Shown here: positions 8,230 to 15,411 of the stretch, piece by piece | How the letters are laid out: each line of letters starts with the position of its first letter | How positions within the stretch are numbered: position 1 is the stretch's first letter | NCBI RefSeq assembly: GCF_016863195.1 | Contig: NZ_BOOK01000039.1 | Coordinates: 62,001-126,000 of the forward strand | Direction of reading: 5' to 3' | Length of the DNA stretch: 64,000 nt | Origin: Paraplanobispora takensis | Lineage (GTDB): Bacteria; Actinomycetota; Actinomycetes; Streptosporangiales; Streptosporangiaceae | The notes under the pieces: generated by a model | Database searches by the model: none | Told to the model about the DNA's origin: nothing | The model's input: only the letters and a program-made list of their open reading frames with translations | Program-made: the position numbers and the translations under genes

Positions 8230-9060
8230 GTGCGAGGCAAGGTGGTCGTGTTGGTTGGGTTGGCCGACTGGTCACATACGATTCAAGGACGAACTGACCA
8301 TTTCGACGGACTGACCGTGACCGCTCTGATCCCGTCGGTCAGCCACTCGTTCGCGAGTCCCATTCAGGTGATTGCCAGCGACGGAAGACGCTACTTCGTC
8401 AAGCGACTGGAAGCGTGCCCGAACGATGAGGCCCGAGCCTCTTTGGCCATCGAGTTCATCGTGTCCGGCGTCGGCGGGTTGATCGGTGCGCCGGTCTGTC
8501 CGACCAGCCTCATCCGGATTCCGGAGGAGCTCGCCGAGTGGCCATTGAATGGAGGAGTCCTCAAGGCTGGCCTGGCGCATGCAAGTCTGGCGTTGGAGCA
8601 TGTGGAAGAGCGGCGGCAGGCTCTATCGTTGCGGGAAAGGGATGACAATAGGCGTCGTCATGTCGGAATTTATGCACTTTACGACTGGTGCTTTGGCGAC
8701 GATGCGCAGTGGTTGTATGACCGAGACGACGACTACAGTATCTATAGCTTTGATCACGGTGTGTACTTCCCCCCGAACAGCGGGTGCTGGAGACCGGCTC
8801 TGTTGGAGCAGTCGGTCGACGTGCCGAACGAGTTGCCTGACGGGTCCGATGGGGTGAGCCTGGAGGCGGTTGAGGAGATAGCCGGTGCGCTTGAGAAAAT
8901 CTCTCGCGGTGCTCTTGCCGACATCCTGTGCGGTGTCCCGGCTTCCTGGCCGGTGAACGATAGGGAACTGGAAGCTCTGGGCTGGTTCCTCGAACGTAGG
9001 GCGCCTGCCGTCGCCGGGCGAGTGCGGATGCTCCTTGAAAGGAGGTCGGAGGTCATATGA
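8230..9060 (+). CDS. HipA-like kinase domain protein (HipA_2 type)
   Basis: Predicted small kinase-fold protein of up to 276 residues, resembling the compact HipA-like family that pairs with DUF3037 proteins. Visible are a VTALIPSVSHSF start, a Lys in GRRYFVKRLE (Lys58) that would contact ATP, and a C-lobe segment YALYDWCFGDDAQWLYD ending in SFDHG (Asp175), the position of the metal-binding Asp. The Asn-x-Asp-Arg catalytic loop of classical HipA is not conserved here: GDDAQWLYDRDDD stands in its place. GTG 8230 has no clear ribosome site; GTG 8317, after GACGGA, would start nearer the family's usual N-terminus. Base composition is clearly lower than the surroundings (29 G/C of 60 at 8641-8700 against 42 of 60 at 7381-7440), suggesting transfer. 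Substrate unknown. Confidence 0.7.
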   Translation: MRGKVVVLVGLADWSHTIQGRTDHFDGLTVTALIPSVSHSFASPIQVIASDGRRYFVKRLEACPNDEARASLAIEFIVSGVGGLIGAPVCPTSLIRIPEELAEWPLNGGVLKAGLAHASLALEHVEERRQALSLRERDDNRRRHVGIYALYDWCFGDDAQWLYDRDDDYSIYSFDHGVYFPPNSGCWRPALLEQSVDVPNELPDGSDGVSLEAVEEIAGALEKISRGALADILCGVPASWPVNDRELEALGWFLERRAPAVAGRVRMLLERRSEVI

Positions 9061-9932
9061 GCCGATACGTTTATGCGATCGTTCGTTGCCTTCCCGAGCC
9101 GCGGACGGGGGAGTTCATGAACGTCGGGGCGATCGCCGGTGATCCGGTCACCGGCGACTGGTCCGTGCGTCAGCTCAGCGCGTTCGATCGCGTGCGCAGG
9201 TTCGCCGGCACTTCCGCCATGCAGGTGGCGACCAACTTCCTGCTCCGGGTGGACGCTGAGATCGACCGCAACCGCAGCGACCTGGAAGAGGGCGGGGATC
9301 CGCTCACCGAAGCGTGGTTGCGTCAGATGCATCATGACCACCGGAACATCGTCCAACTCAGCCCCCCCGCACCGATCCTGGCAGAGAGCGCGGAACAGGC
9401 GCTTGACCTCATCTTCAGCCAGCTCATCATCGATCCTGTCGCTGAGCGTCAGCCCCGGCCGGTGGGTAAACACCTGCTCGTCAGCAGGCTTCGGGAGGCT
9501 TATCGAAGTGCGGCGATCGCCGACTACCTGGTCCGGCCTCGGGCGGAGGTGCTCGTCGGCGAGCGTGTCCGCTCCATCGTGGATTTCGCCATCGCCAACG
9601 GCACCGCCGTCCAGTTGACGCAGGCGTGGTCGTTCCGCCGGGCACAGATCGACAACTTGTCGACGGAGGTCAAAGCATGGGGATACGCGTTGGAACGTCT
9701 CCGCAGCGGTGAGAGCGCACGGGTCATCGACGCCAACGATCAGATCAGTGAGATCAGCGAAGGCGTGGATCTCCAAGTGGTCGTCGTTCCACCGGAGACC
9801 GCTGAGCAACGCAACGCTTTTGAGGAGGCGCAGCAGGTTTTCTCGAACCTTCGCGCCGACGTTCACTCACTGGAAGACGTGCAGACCGTCGCTGATCGAG
9901 CCGTCGACTTGGTGAGCCGCCTCAGGGCGTAG
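9057..9932 (+). CDS. DUF3037 domain protein
   Basis: Protein of 291 residues beginning YVYAIVRCLPEPRTGEFMNVG, the diagnostic start of DUF3037. A long predicted alpha-helical middle and a C-terminal helix (FEEAQQVFSNLRADV...) follow. There is no signal peptide or membrane segment. It starts at ATG 9057, inside the stop of the HipA-like gene (ATGA), with a GAAAGGAGG-type ribosome site upstream, so the two proteins are almost certainly made together in fixed ratio. The family has no established biochemical role. From memory, DUF3037 and HipA-like proteins co-occur widely, which suggests a two-component toxin/antitoxin-like or defence-like module; nothing in the sequence itself proves this. Confidence 0.8.
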   Translation: MSRYVYAIVRCLPEPRTGEFMNVGAIAGDPVTGDWSVRQLSAFDRVRRFAGTSAMQVATNFLLRVDAEIDRNRSDLEEGGDPLTEAWLRQMHHDHRNIVQLSPPAPILAESAEQALDLIFSQLIIDPVAERQPRPVGKHLLVSRLREAYRSAAIADYLVRPRAEVLVGERVRSIVDFAIANGTAVQLTQAWSFRRAQIDNLSTEVKAWGYALERLRSGESARVIDANDQISEISEGVDLQVVVVPPETAEQRNAFEEAQQVFSNLRADVHSLEDVQTVADRAVDLVSRLRA

Positions 9933-9947
9933 CTTGGAAACGGGTCT

Positions 9948-9988
9948 GCCCCGGGAGGCCGCCGGAACGGCGGTGGCTACACCGGGGC
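9948..9988. terminator. Nested hairpin between convergent genes
   Basis: An outer stem GCCCCGG/CCGGGGC (9948-9954 with 9982-9988) encloses a tight inner hairpin CCGCCG-GAA-CGGCGG (9959-9973). It sits between the DUF3037 stop and the stop of the converging permease gene, so it can serve both directions. Confidence 0.55.
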
Positions 9989-10014
9989 TTACGACGTCGA
10001 GGCTACCGGCCCCG

Positions 10015-10911
10015 TCAGCCCTTGACGGCGCCGATGATGACGCCCTTGGTGAAGTGGCGCTGGACGAACGGGTAGATGAACAGCACCGGCAGCAGCGCGA
10101 GCACCACGATGGCCATCTGGATCGCCAGGTTGGGCGGGAGCGCGCCGGCGGACGAGGTGTCCACCGCGGCGCCCAGGGTGAGCGACTGGCCCTGCTGGAC
10201 GTACTGGCGCATCACCAGCTGGAGCGGCCACTTGGCGTTGTCGTTCAGGTAGAGGATCGCGTTGAAGAAGGCGTTCCAGTAGCCCACGGCGTAGAACAGG
10301 CCGATGACCGCGATGACGCCCTTGGACATGGGCAGCACGATCCGGGTCAGGATGCGGAACTCGCTCGCCCCGTCGATGCGGGCGCTGTCGGGCACCTCCT
10401 CCGGGATGTTCATGAAGAAGGCCCGCATCACCACGAGGTTGAATGCGTTGATCGCGCCCGGCAGGATCAGCGACCAGTAGCTGTCGATCATGCCGAGCGA
10501 CTTGACCAGCAGGTAGCTGGGGATCATGCCCGGGGTGAACAGGAACGTCAGCAGGATCATGAACAGCAGCGGCCGGTGGAACAGCGAGCCCGGCCGGGAC
10601 AGTCCGTAGGCCGCGAGCACCGTGCAGACCAGGCTCACCGCCGTGCCCACCGCGGTGATGCCGAGGCTCACCAGCACGGACTGGGTGACCACGCCACCGG
10701 AGAACAGCTCCCGGTAGGCGGCGAGAGAGAACCCGTCGGGCACCACCACCAGGCCGCCGGCCTCGTTCACCGCGTCGGCGGGGGACAGGCTGGTGAGCGT
10801 CACGATGTAGATCGGGAAGAGGACGACGAGCGCGATGAGGGACAGGGTCAGGCCCTTGGTCAGCCTGCCCGGCAGGCTGGGCCGCTCCTCCCAGACGGGG
10901 CGTGTACTCAT
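10015..10911 (-). CDS. ABC transporter permease, LplC type
   Basis: Membrane subunit of a carbohydrate importer, 298 residues. The start is ATG 10911 (MSTRPVWEE), which overlaps the end of the upstream permease by four bases. Six hydrophobic segments are visible, the first LSLIALVVLFPIYIVTLTSL. The ATPase-docking EAA-like loop reads DSARIDGASEFRILTRIVLP, and the C-terminus ends GVIIGAVKG. The feature VNEAGG.VVPDGFSLAAY after the first segment is typical of LplC/YtcP-type permeases for oligosaccharides or peptides of polysaccharide origin. Last gene of the minus-strand lplABC-like operon. Confidence 0.93.
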   Translation of the reverse strand: MSTRPVWEERPSLPGRLTKGLTLSLIALVVLFPIYIVTLTSLSPADAVNEAGGLVVVPDGFSLAAYRELFSGGVVTQSVLVSLGITAVGTAVSLVCTVLAAYGLSRPGSLFHRPLLFMILLTFLFTPGMIPSYLLVKSLGMIDSYWSLILPGAINAFNLVVMRAFFMNIPEEVPDSARIDGASEFRILTRIVLPMSKGVIAVIGLFYAVGYWNAFFNAILYLNDNAKWPLQLVMRQYVQQGQSLTLGAAVDTSSAGALPPNLAIQMAIVVLALLPVLFIYPFVQRHFTKGVIIGAVKG

Positions 10912-12023
10912 GATTTCTTGTAGATTCCCTGTTCGCCGAACCGGTGGGCGACCTTGTTGGCCACGAGGATGAGGACCAGGCCGACGACGCCCTTGACCAG
11001 ACCGGCCGCGGCGCCGTAGCTCCACTCCCCGGTGACGAGCGTGCGCCAGAAGATGAAGGTGTCCAGCACTTCGGCGGCCTCCCGGCCCACCGCGTCACGC
11101 TGGAGGAAGAACTGCTCGAAGCCGACGTTGAGCGCGTCGCCGAGGCGGAGGATCAGCAGCAGCACGATGACCGGGCGCAGTCCGGGCAGGGTGATGTGCC
11201 ACATCCGCCGCCACCGGTTGGCGCCGTCCACCGCCGCCGCCTCGTAGAGGTTCGGGCTGATCGCCGCCAGCGCGGCCAGGAAGATGATCGTCCCCCAGCC
11301 GGCGTCCTTCCACACGGACTCCGCCGTCACCAGCAGCAGGAAGGTGTCCGGGTTGGTCATGATGTCGATGCCGTCGTAGCCGTTGGCCCGGAGCGTCTGG
11401 GAGATCAGGCCCGCGCCGCCGAGGATCTGCTGGAACAGCGTGACGACCAGCACCCAGGAGAAGAAGTGCGGCATGTAGACGATGCTCTGGACGAACAGCC
11501 GGACCCTGGGGCTCATCACGCTGTCGAGCAGGATCGCCAGGAAGATCGGGATGGGGAAGTAGAAGACCAGCTGGAACGCCGTGATGGTGAGCGTGTTCAG
11601 TGTGGCGTCCCAGAAGCTCTGGTCGGTGAGCAGCCACTGGAAGTTGGCGAAGCCGATCCAGGGGCTCTCCGCGATCCCGACGTGGGGGGAGTAGTCCTGG
11701 AAGGCGATCACGTTGCCGAGCAGCGGGACGTAGTGGAACAGCGCCAGCAGCCCGACCGCGGGCAGGGTCATCAGCAGCAGCTGCCAGTCGCGCAGCAGCC
11801 GCTGCCGCAGCGGGCGGGGACGGGCCCTGCCACCGATCCGGGGCTTGCCGCCGGCTCGGACCTTGTCACTGCTCCGGGTCTGGTCACTGCTCCGGATCTT
11901 GTCACCGGTCCGGGCTTTGTCGCCGGTACGGCGGGCGGGGGGCGTGGGCGGGGCGGCGGTGCCGGCCCCGGCGGGCGAGGTCAGGTCGCCCGCCGGGACG
12001 TTGCTGGTGCGGTTCTCAGGCAC
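10908..12023 (-). CDS. ABC transporter permease, LplB type, with repetitive N-terminal tail
   Basis: Permease of 371 residues starting at GTG 12023, eight bases before the end of the binding-protein gene. The membrane part begins at about residue 78 (RDWQLLLMTLPAVGLLALFHYVPLLG), the normal start of LplB proteins, and contains the EAA loop YEAAAVDGANRWRRMWHITLPG. Ahead of it lies an unusual 70-residue Pro/Ala- and Lys/Arg-rich cytoplasmic tail holding six hexapeptides of the form xGDKxR, encoded by a tandem 18-bp repeat. No better start codon exists closer to the first helix, so the tail is probably translated. Forms a heterodimer with the downstream LplC-type permease. Confidence 0.92.
   Translation of the reverse strand: MPENRTSNVPAGDLTSPAGAGTAAPPTPPARRTGDKARTGDKIRSSDQTRSSDKVRAGGKPRIGGRARPRPLRQRLLRDWQLLLMTLPAVGLLALFHYVPLLGNVIAFQDYSPHVGIAESPWIGFANFQWLLTDQSFWDATLNTLTITAFQLVFYFPIPIFLAILLDSVMSPRVRLFVQSIVYMPHFFSWVLVVTLFQQILGGAGLISQTLRANGYDGIDIMTNPDTFLLLVTAESVWKDAGWGTIIFLAALAAISPNLYEAAAVDGANRWRRMWHITLPGLRPVIVLLLILRLGDALNVGFEQFFLQRDAVGREAAEVLDTFIFWRTLVTGEWSYGAAAGLVKGVVGLVLILVANKVAHRFGEQGIYKKS
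11842..11931. repeat. Tandem 18-bp repeat coding for the LplB-type permease tail
   Basis: Five consecutive 18-bp units (11842-11859 degenerate, then 11860, 11878, 11896 and 11914), each close to CTTGTCACTGCTCCGG. They encode hexapeptides such as TGDKAR, TGDKIR, SSDQTR and SSDKVR on the minus strand. The unit length is a multiple of three, so copy-number changes would keep the frame. Confidence 0.85.
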
Positions 12024-13692
12024 GGCCGTTGTCCTGCAGCACCTTCATGTAGAACTCGCGGCTCTCGTCGCCGCCGTCCTTGCGCCACTCGTCGACGACC
12101 TGCTTCAGCTCACTGAGCGGGCGGCGGCCGCGGACGACGTCCTGGATCTTGTCCTCGGTGGGCTGCTCCAGGGCGGCGTACTTGGCGGGCCGCTGGATCC
12201 GGATGCCCTCGTGCGGGTTGGGCGCCCAGTGGTTGGCGGCCTCGTTGTACCAGGTGGCCGCGGTCTCCACGTACTTGGGGAGCTCGCTCTCGGTGATCGC
12301 GTCGGGTCGGCCGCTGAGGAAGAAGTAGGTCGGCGGGGCCTCCTTGAGACCGAGGTCGGTCTTCTTGGGGGCGCCGACCTCGTTCTTGGTGAAGTGCTTG
12401 CCCTCGACGCCGTAGACGGACAGCATGTTCTCCTGCGTGCCGAACGGCGCGGCCAGGTAGTTCAGCAGGGACAGGATCTCCTCGGTCTTCTCCTTGCCCA
12501 GGCCCTTCTTGATGAAGGTGTACTGCCCCGGCTCCTCGCTCTTGTGGTAGCCGGGAGCACCCCCGTCGTGGCCGAAGTGCGGCAGCGCCTCGATCCAGAA
12601 GTCGGGCTTGGTGGGGAGCATCTGCTCCAGCATCTCCTTCCAGCCGCCGAAGCCGTCCTGGGTGATGACGATCTGGCCGGCCTTGAAGAGCTCCTTGGCG
12701 TTGGCGCCCTTGCTGCTGACGATGTCGGGGTGGATCAGCTTGTCCTCGTAGAGCTTGCGCATGAAGGCGATCGACGCCTCGAACTCCGGCGTCTCGTACC
12801 GGTGGAGCAGCTTGCCGCCGGACAGGACCCACTCCTTGGGGGAGCGGAAGAGCTGGTAGGCCATCAGCTTGATGTCGCCGAAGGCCCAGCGCTTCTTCTT
12901 GGGGTCGGTGATCTCCTTGCCCAGCGCGAGCATCTCGTCGGCGGTCTTGGGGGCGGTCCAGCCGTTGGCGTCGAACATGTCCTTGCGGTAGAGGAGGATC
13001 ACGCCCATCGGGAAGGTGTAGCTGCCGGGGATGCCGATCAGCTTGCCGTTGAAGACCCCCCACTCCCAGGCGTCGGTGGCGATGTTGGCCAGCAGCGGGT
13101 ACTTCTTGGCGGCGTCGCCCTGCAGGTGGGGGGTGAGGTCCTCGAAGAGCTGGTCCACGGCCTCGCCGAACTGGGGGATCTGGTTGACGGTCCAGCTCGG
13201 GATCATCGTGATGTCGACGACGTCGCCGCCGGCGATGACCGCGTTCATCTTCTCGATGATCGTCATGCCGTCGAGGATGTTGAACTCGATGGTCGCGCCG
13301 AGGTCGGCGTTGACGGCGTCGAAGTAGGAGTTCTTGCCCAGCGGCGGCGGGAGCGGGCCCCACAGCGGGGTCATCGCCTTGTAGTGGCCGTCCTTGCCGG
13401 GCTTGGCGGTGATCGCGTCGACGAGGGTGGCGGGGTATTTCGTGAAGCCTCCGGGCGCGCCGTTCTGCCCGACGATGTCGGCGGTGACGCCCGCGTAGGG
13501 GATGTGGGTCGGCGTCAGCGAGGTCAGCTTGTCGAGGGCGGCCGCGGTGGCGCCGCCGGAGCCGGGCCGGGGGCCGGCCGGGGTGGAGCAGCCGGTCAGC
13601 AGGCCGCCGCCCGCGACGGCGACCGCGCTGAGCCCGACCAGGCCGAGGAAGCCCCGGCGGCTGGTAACCGCGCCCTCTGGAGAGTTGTTCAC
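12016..13692 (-). CDS. ABC transporter substrate-binding lipoprotein, LplA type
   Basis: Large solute-binding protein, 558 residues, of the LplA/family-1 type used for oligosaccharides. GTG 13692 is chosen because AAGGGA lies 7 bases before it. The N-terminus TSRRGFLGLVG... ending LLTGC combines a twin-arginine motif with a lipobox, so export as a folded lipoprotein is likely. The mature part is well above the 400 residues of MalE-like proteins. It heads the lplABC-like operon, with both permease genes directly downstream and overlapping, and is divergent from a ROK regulator gene that probably controls it. No ATPase gene accompanies it. Confidence 0.93.
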   Translation of the reverse strand: MNNSPEGAVTSRRGFLGLVGLSAVAVAGGGLLTGCSTPAGPRPGSGGATAAALDKLTSLTPTHIPYAGVTADIVGQNGAPGGFTKYPATLVDAITAKPGKDGHYKAMTPLWGPLPPPLGKNSYFDAVNADLGATIEFNILDGMTIIEKMNAVIAGGDVVDITMIPSWTVNQIPQFGEAVDQLFEDLTPHLQGDAAKKYPLLANIATDAWEWGVFNGKLIGIPGSYTFPMGVILLYRKDMFDANGWTAPKTADEMLALGKEITDPKKKRWAFGDIKLMAYQLFRSPKEWVLSGGKLLHRYETPEFEASIAFMRKLYEDKLIHPDIVSSKGANAKELFKAGQIVITQDGFGGWKEMLEQMLPTKPDFWIEALPHFGHDGGAPGYHKSEEPGQYTFIKKGLGKEKTEEILSLLNYLAAPFGTQENMLSVYGVEGKHFTKNEVGAPKKTDLGLKEAPPTYFFLSGRPDAITESELPKYVETAATWYNEAANHWAPNPHEGIRIQRPAKYAALEQPTEDKIQDVVRGRRPLSELKQVVDEWRKDGGDESREFYMKVLQDNGRA

Positions 13693-13902
13693 GGCGCGTT
13701 CCCTTCGTAGGTCTTGGATCGGGGGTGTCGGTTGAGGACGGCTCGCGATAGAGTTAGTTCGTCTTTCGACCAAACAAATTAGTCGAGGGCGACTCCCGCC
13801 ACAAGGGCCCGCCGATCGCGGGTGCCGGGGCGGGTGGGGCATGATGGGGCCAGCCGGGGGCGTCCGCGGACATCACCTGGGCCGATCAGGACGGGATTGA
13901 CC
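13693..13902. promoter_or_regulatory. Divergent promoter/operator region between the lplABC-like operon and the ROK gene
   Basis: This 210-base gap contains one AT-rich island (13751-13785) that stands out from the GC-rich flanks. Inside it GTTCGTC (13757-13763) and GACCAAAC (13769-13776) form an imperfect inverted repeat around TTTCG, flanked by TTAGT-type sequence on both sides. That layout resembles ROK/XylR-type operators. On the minus strand TTGTTT followed by TAACTCTAT could be the promoter of the binding-protein gene. A second, GC-rich part (13810-13890) shows nothing clear. Confidence 0.5.
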
Positions 13903-15108
13903 TTGATCACATCTACGACGAACCCGCAACCGGCAGACTTCGCCGACGTCCGGGCCACCAACCTCGCCGTGGTGCTGAGGTTCGTGCGTGAGCACGCGCC
14001 GTGTTCCCGTGCGGACATCGCGGCCTCCACCGGGCTCAACAAGGCGACCGTGTCGAGTCTGGTCGCCGACCTCATCGACCGCCGCCTGGTCCGCGAGACC
14101 GGGCTGACCGAGAACCGGGTCGGCCGTCCCGCCACGATGCTCGTGCTGGACGGCTCGCCGTACGCCGCGATCGGCGTCGAGATCAACGTCGACTACGTCA
14201 CCGCGGTGGCGGTGGACCTGTCGGGGGAGCGGCTGCTGTCCTGGCGGCGCTCGTTCTCCGGGGCGACCAGCTCGGTCAGTCAGGCCGTCGTGGCCGTGGC
14301 GGGGCTGGTGCGCCGGGTGACGAACCGGATGGCCAAGGAGGAGCGCCAGGTCCTCGGCGTGACCGTGGGCGTGCCCGGTCTGGTCGGCACCGACGGCACG
14401 GTGCTCATCGCGCCCAACCTCGGCTGGCGTGACGCCGACCTGGCGGGCGACCTCACCAAGGCACTGCGCGACCCGGGCTTCGGGGTGCAGATCGACAACG
14501 ACGCCAACCTCGCCGCGCTGGCCGAGCACCGCTTCGGGCCGCAGGCCGGTGCGGCGAACCTGGTCTACCTGACCGGCGAGATCGGGGTCGGCGCCGGGAT
14601 CATCCTGGACGGCCGGCTGCGCCGGGGCGCCCGGGGATACGGCGGCGAGATCGGCCACATCCAGCTCGACCCGCTGGGCGCCGAGTGCCGGTGCGGGCGG
14701 CTGGGCTGCCTGGAGGCCGTCGCCGGGATCGGCGCGGTGCTCCAGCACGCCGCGCTCTCGCCGGCCGAGGTCGAGATCGAGATCGAGGAGGTGGTACGGC
14801 TGGCCCGCTCGGGTGAGCGCCGCACCCTCGACCTGCTCGCCGCGGTGGGGCACAACCTGGGCAAGGGCGTGTCCGTGATCGCCAACCTGCTCAACCCCGA
14901 GGTCGTCATCCTGGGCGGCTACTACGTGCCGCTGGCGCCGTGGCTGCTGCCCGCGGTCGGCGAGGAGATGCGCGGGCGCACCATCGCGCCGGACGGCGGG
15001 GGGTGCCGGGTCGTGGCCTCCACGCTGGGGTACGGCGCGGCGGCTCTGGGCGGCGCGGCCCGGGTGCTCGACACGGTCGACTCCGGCCGCCTGCCGCGTC
15101 CCTCCTGA
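13903..15108 (+). CDS. ROK-family transcriptional regulator
   Basis: Sugar-responsive repressor of about 401 residues. The winged helix-turn-helix is at residues 20-70 (CSRADIAASTGLNKATVSSLVADLIDRRLV). A sugar-kinase-like ROK domain follows, with the zinc-binding ROK signature CRCGRLGCLEAVAG and the GGEIGH motif that supplies its histidine. The phosphate-loop Asp-x-Gly-x-Thr of active sugar kinases is replaced by GVEINVDYVT, so it should sense rather than phosphorylate. No ATG or GTG with a ribosome site fits; TTG 13903 sits 7 bases after GGACGGGA and is chosen, with GTG 13822 as the alternative. Divergent from the lplABC-like operon, its probable target. Confidence 0.9.
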   Translation: MITSTTNPQPADFADVRATNLAVVLRFVREHAPCSRADIAASTGLNKATVSSLVADLIDRRLVRETGLTENRVGRPATMLVLDGSPYAAIGVEINVDYVTAVAVDLSGERLLSWRRSFSGATSSVSQAVVAVAGLVRRVTNRMAKEERQVLGVTVGVPGLVGTDGTVLIAPNLGWRDADLAGDLTKALRDPGFGVQIDNDANLAALAEHRFGPQAGAANLVYLTGEIGVGAGIILDGRLRRGARGYGGEIGHIQLDPLGAECRCGRLGCLEAVAGIGAVLQHAALSPAEVEIEIEEVVRLARSGERRTLDLLAAVGHNLGKGVSVIANLLNPEVVILGGYYVPLAPWLLPAVGEEMRGRTIAPDGGGCRVVASTLGYGAAALGGAARVLDTVDSGRLPRPS

Positions 15109-15335
15109 GCCCGTCGTCCTGAATCTTTCATCCGGCCGCCGGGATGATCCGCTCCGGCCGGGACCCGCCGCGTCCCGCGCCGTCAGCCCCGGGCCTCCCC
15201 TCCCGGCAGGCGCCGCGGATCGGTGATCCGTTGATTGCCCGGCGGCTCTTGACCTGAGCCTCACAGCCGGGCACCCTTCAGGGAAGCTCCGTTCGAAACA
15301 CGTGTGTAACGAGCGGAGCTTTCCTGGACCGACTA

Positions 15336-15349
15336 TCGAAGCGCTTCGA
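15336..15349. promoter_or_regulatory. LacI-family operator, distal copy before the cytoplasmic GH3 gene
   Basis: TCGAAGCGCTTCGA is a perfect 14-bp palindrome 62 bases before the GH3 start. It shares its core with the sites at 4094 and 15373. The rest of the 303-base gap 15109-15411 contains no gene; TTGACC at 15249-15254 is the only -35-like hexamer I noticed, and no convincing -10 partners it. Confidence 0.8.
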
Positions 15350-15372
15350 CAAGGAGCGCCGCCCGCCCCATT

Positions 15373-15388
15373 GTCGAAGCGCTTCGAC
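15373..15388. promoter_or_regulatory. LacI-family operator, proximal copy before the cytoplasmic GH3 gene
   Basis: GTCGAAGCGCTTCGAC is a perfect 16-bp palindrome ending 23 bases before the GH3 ATG. Its centre is 38 bp from that of the distal copy, between three and four helical turns, so cooperative or looped repression by one LacI tetramer or two dimers is possible. The LacI gene itself ends this operon, implying autoregulation. Confidence 0.82.
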
Positions 15389-15411
15389 GCTCTCAGAGGG
15401 ATGGTCCCCCC

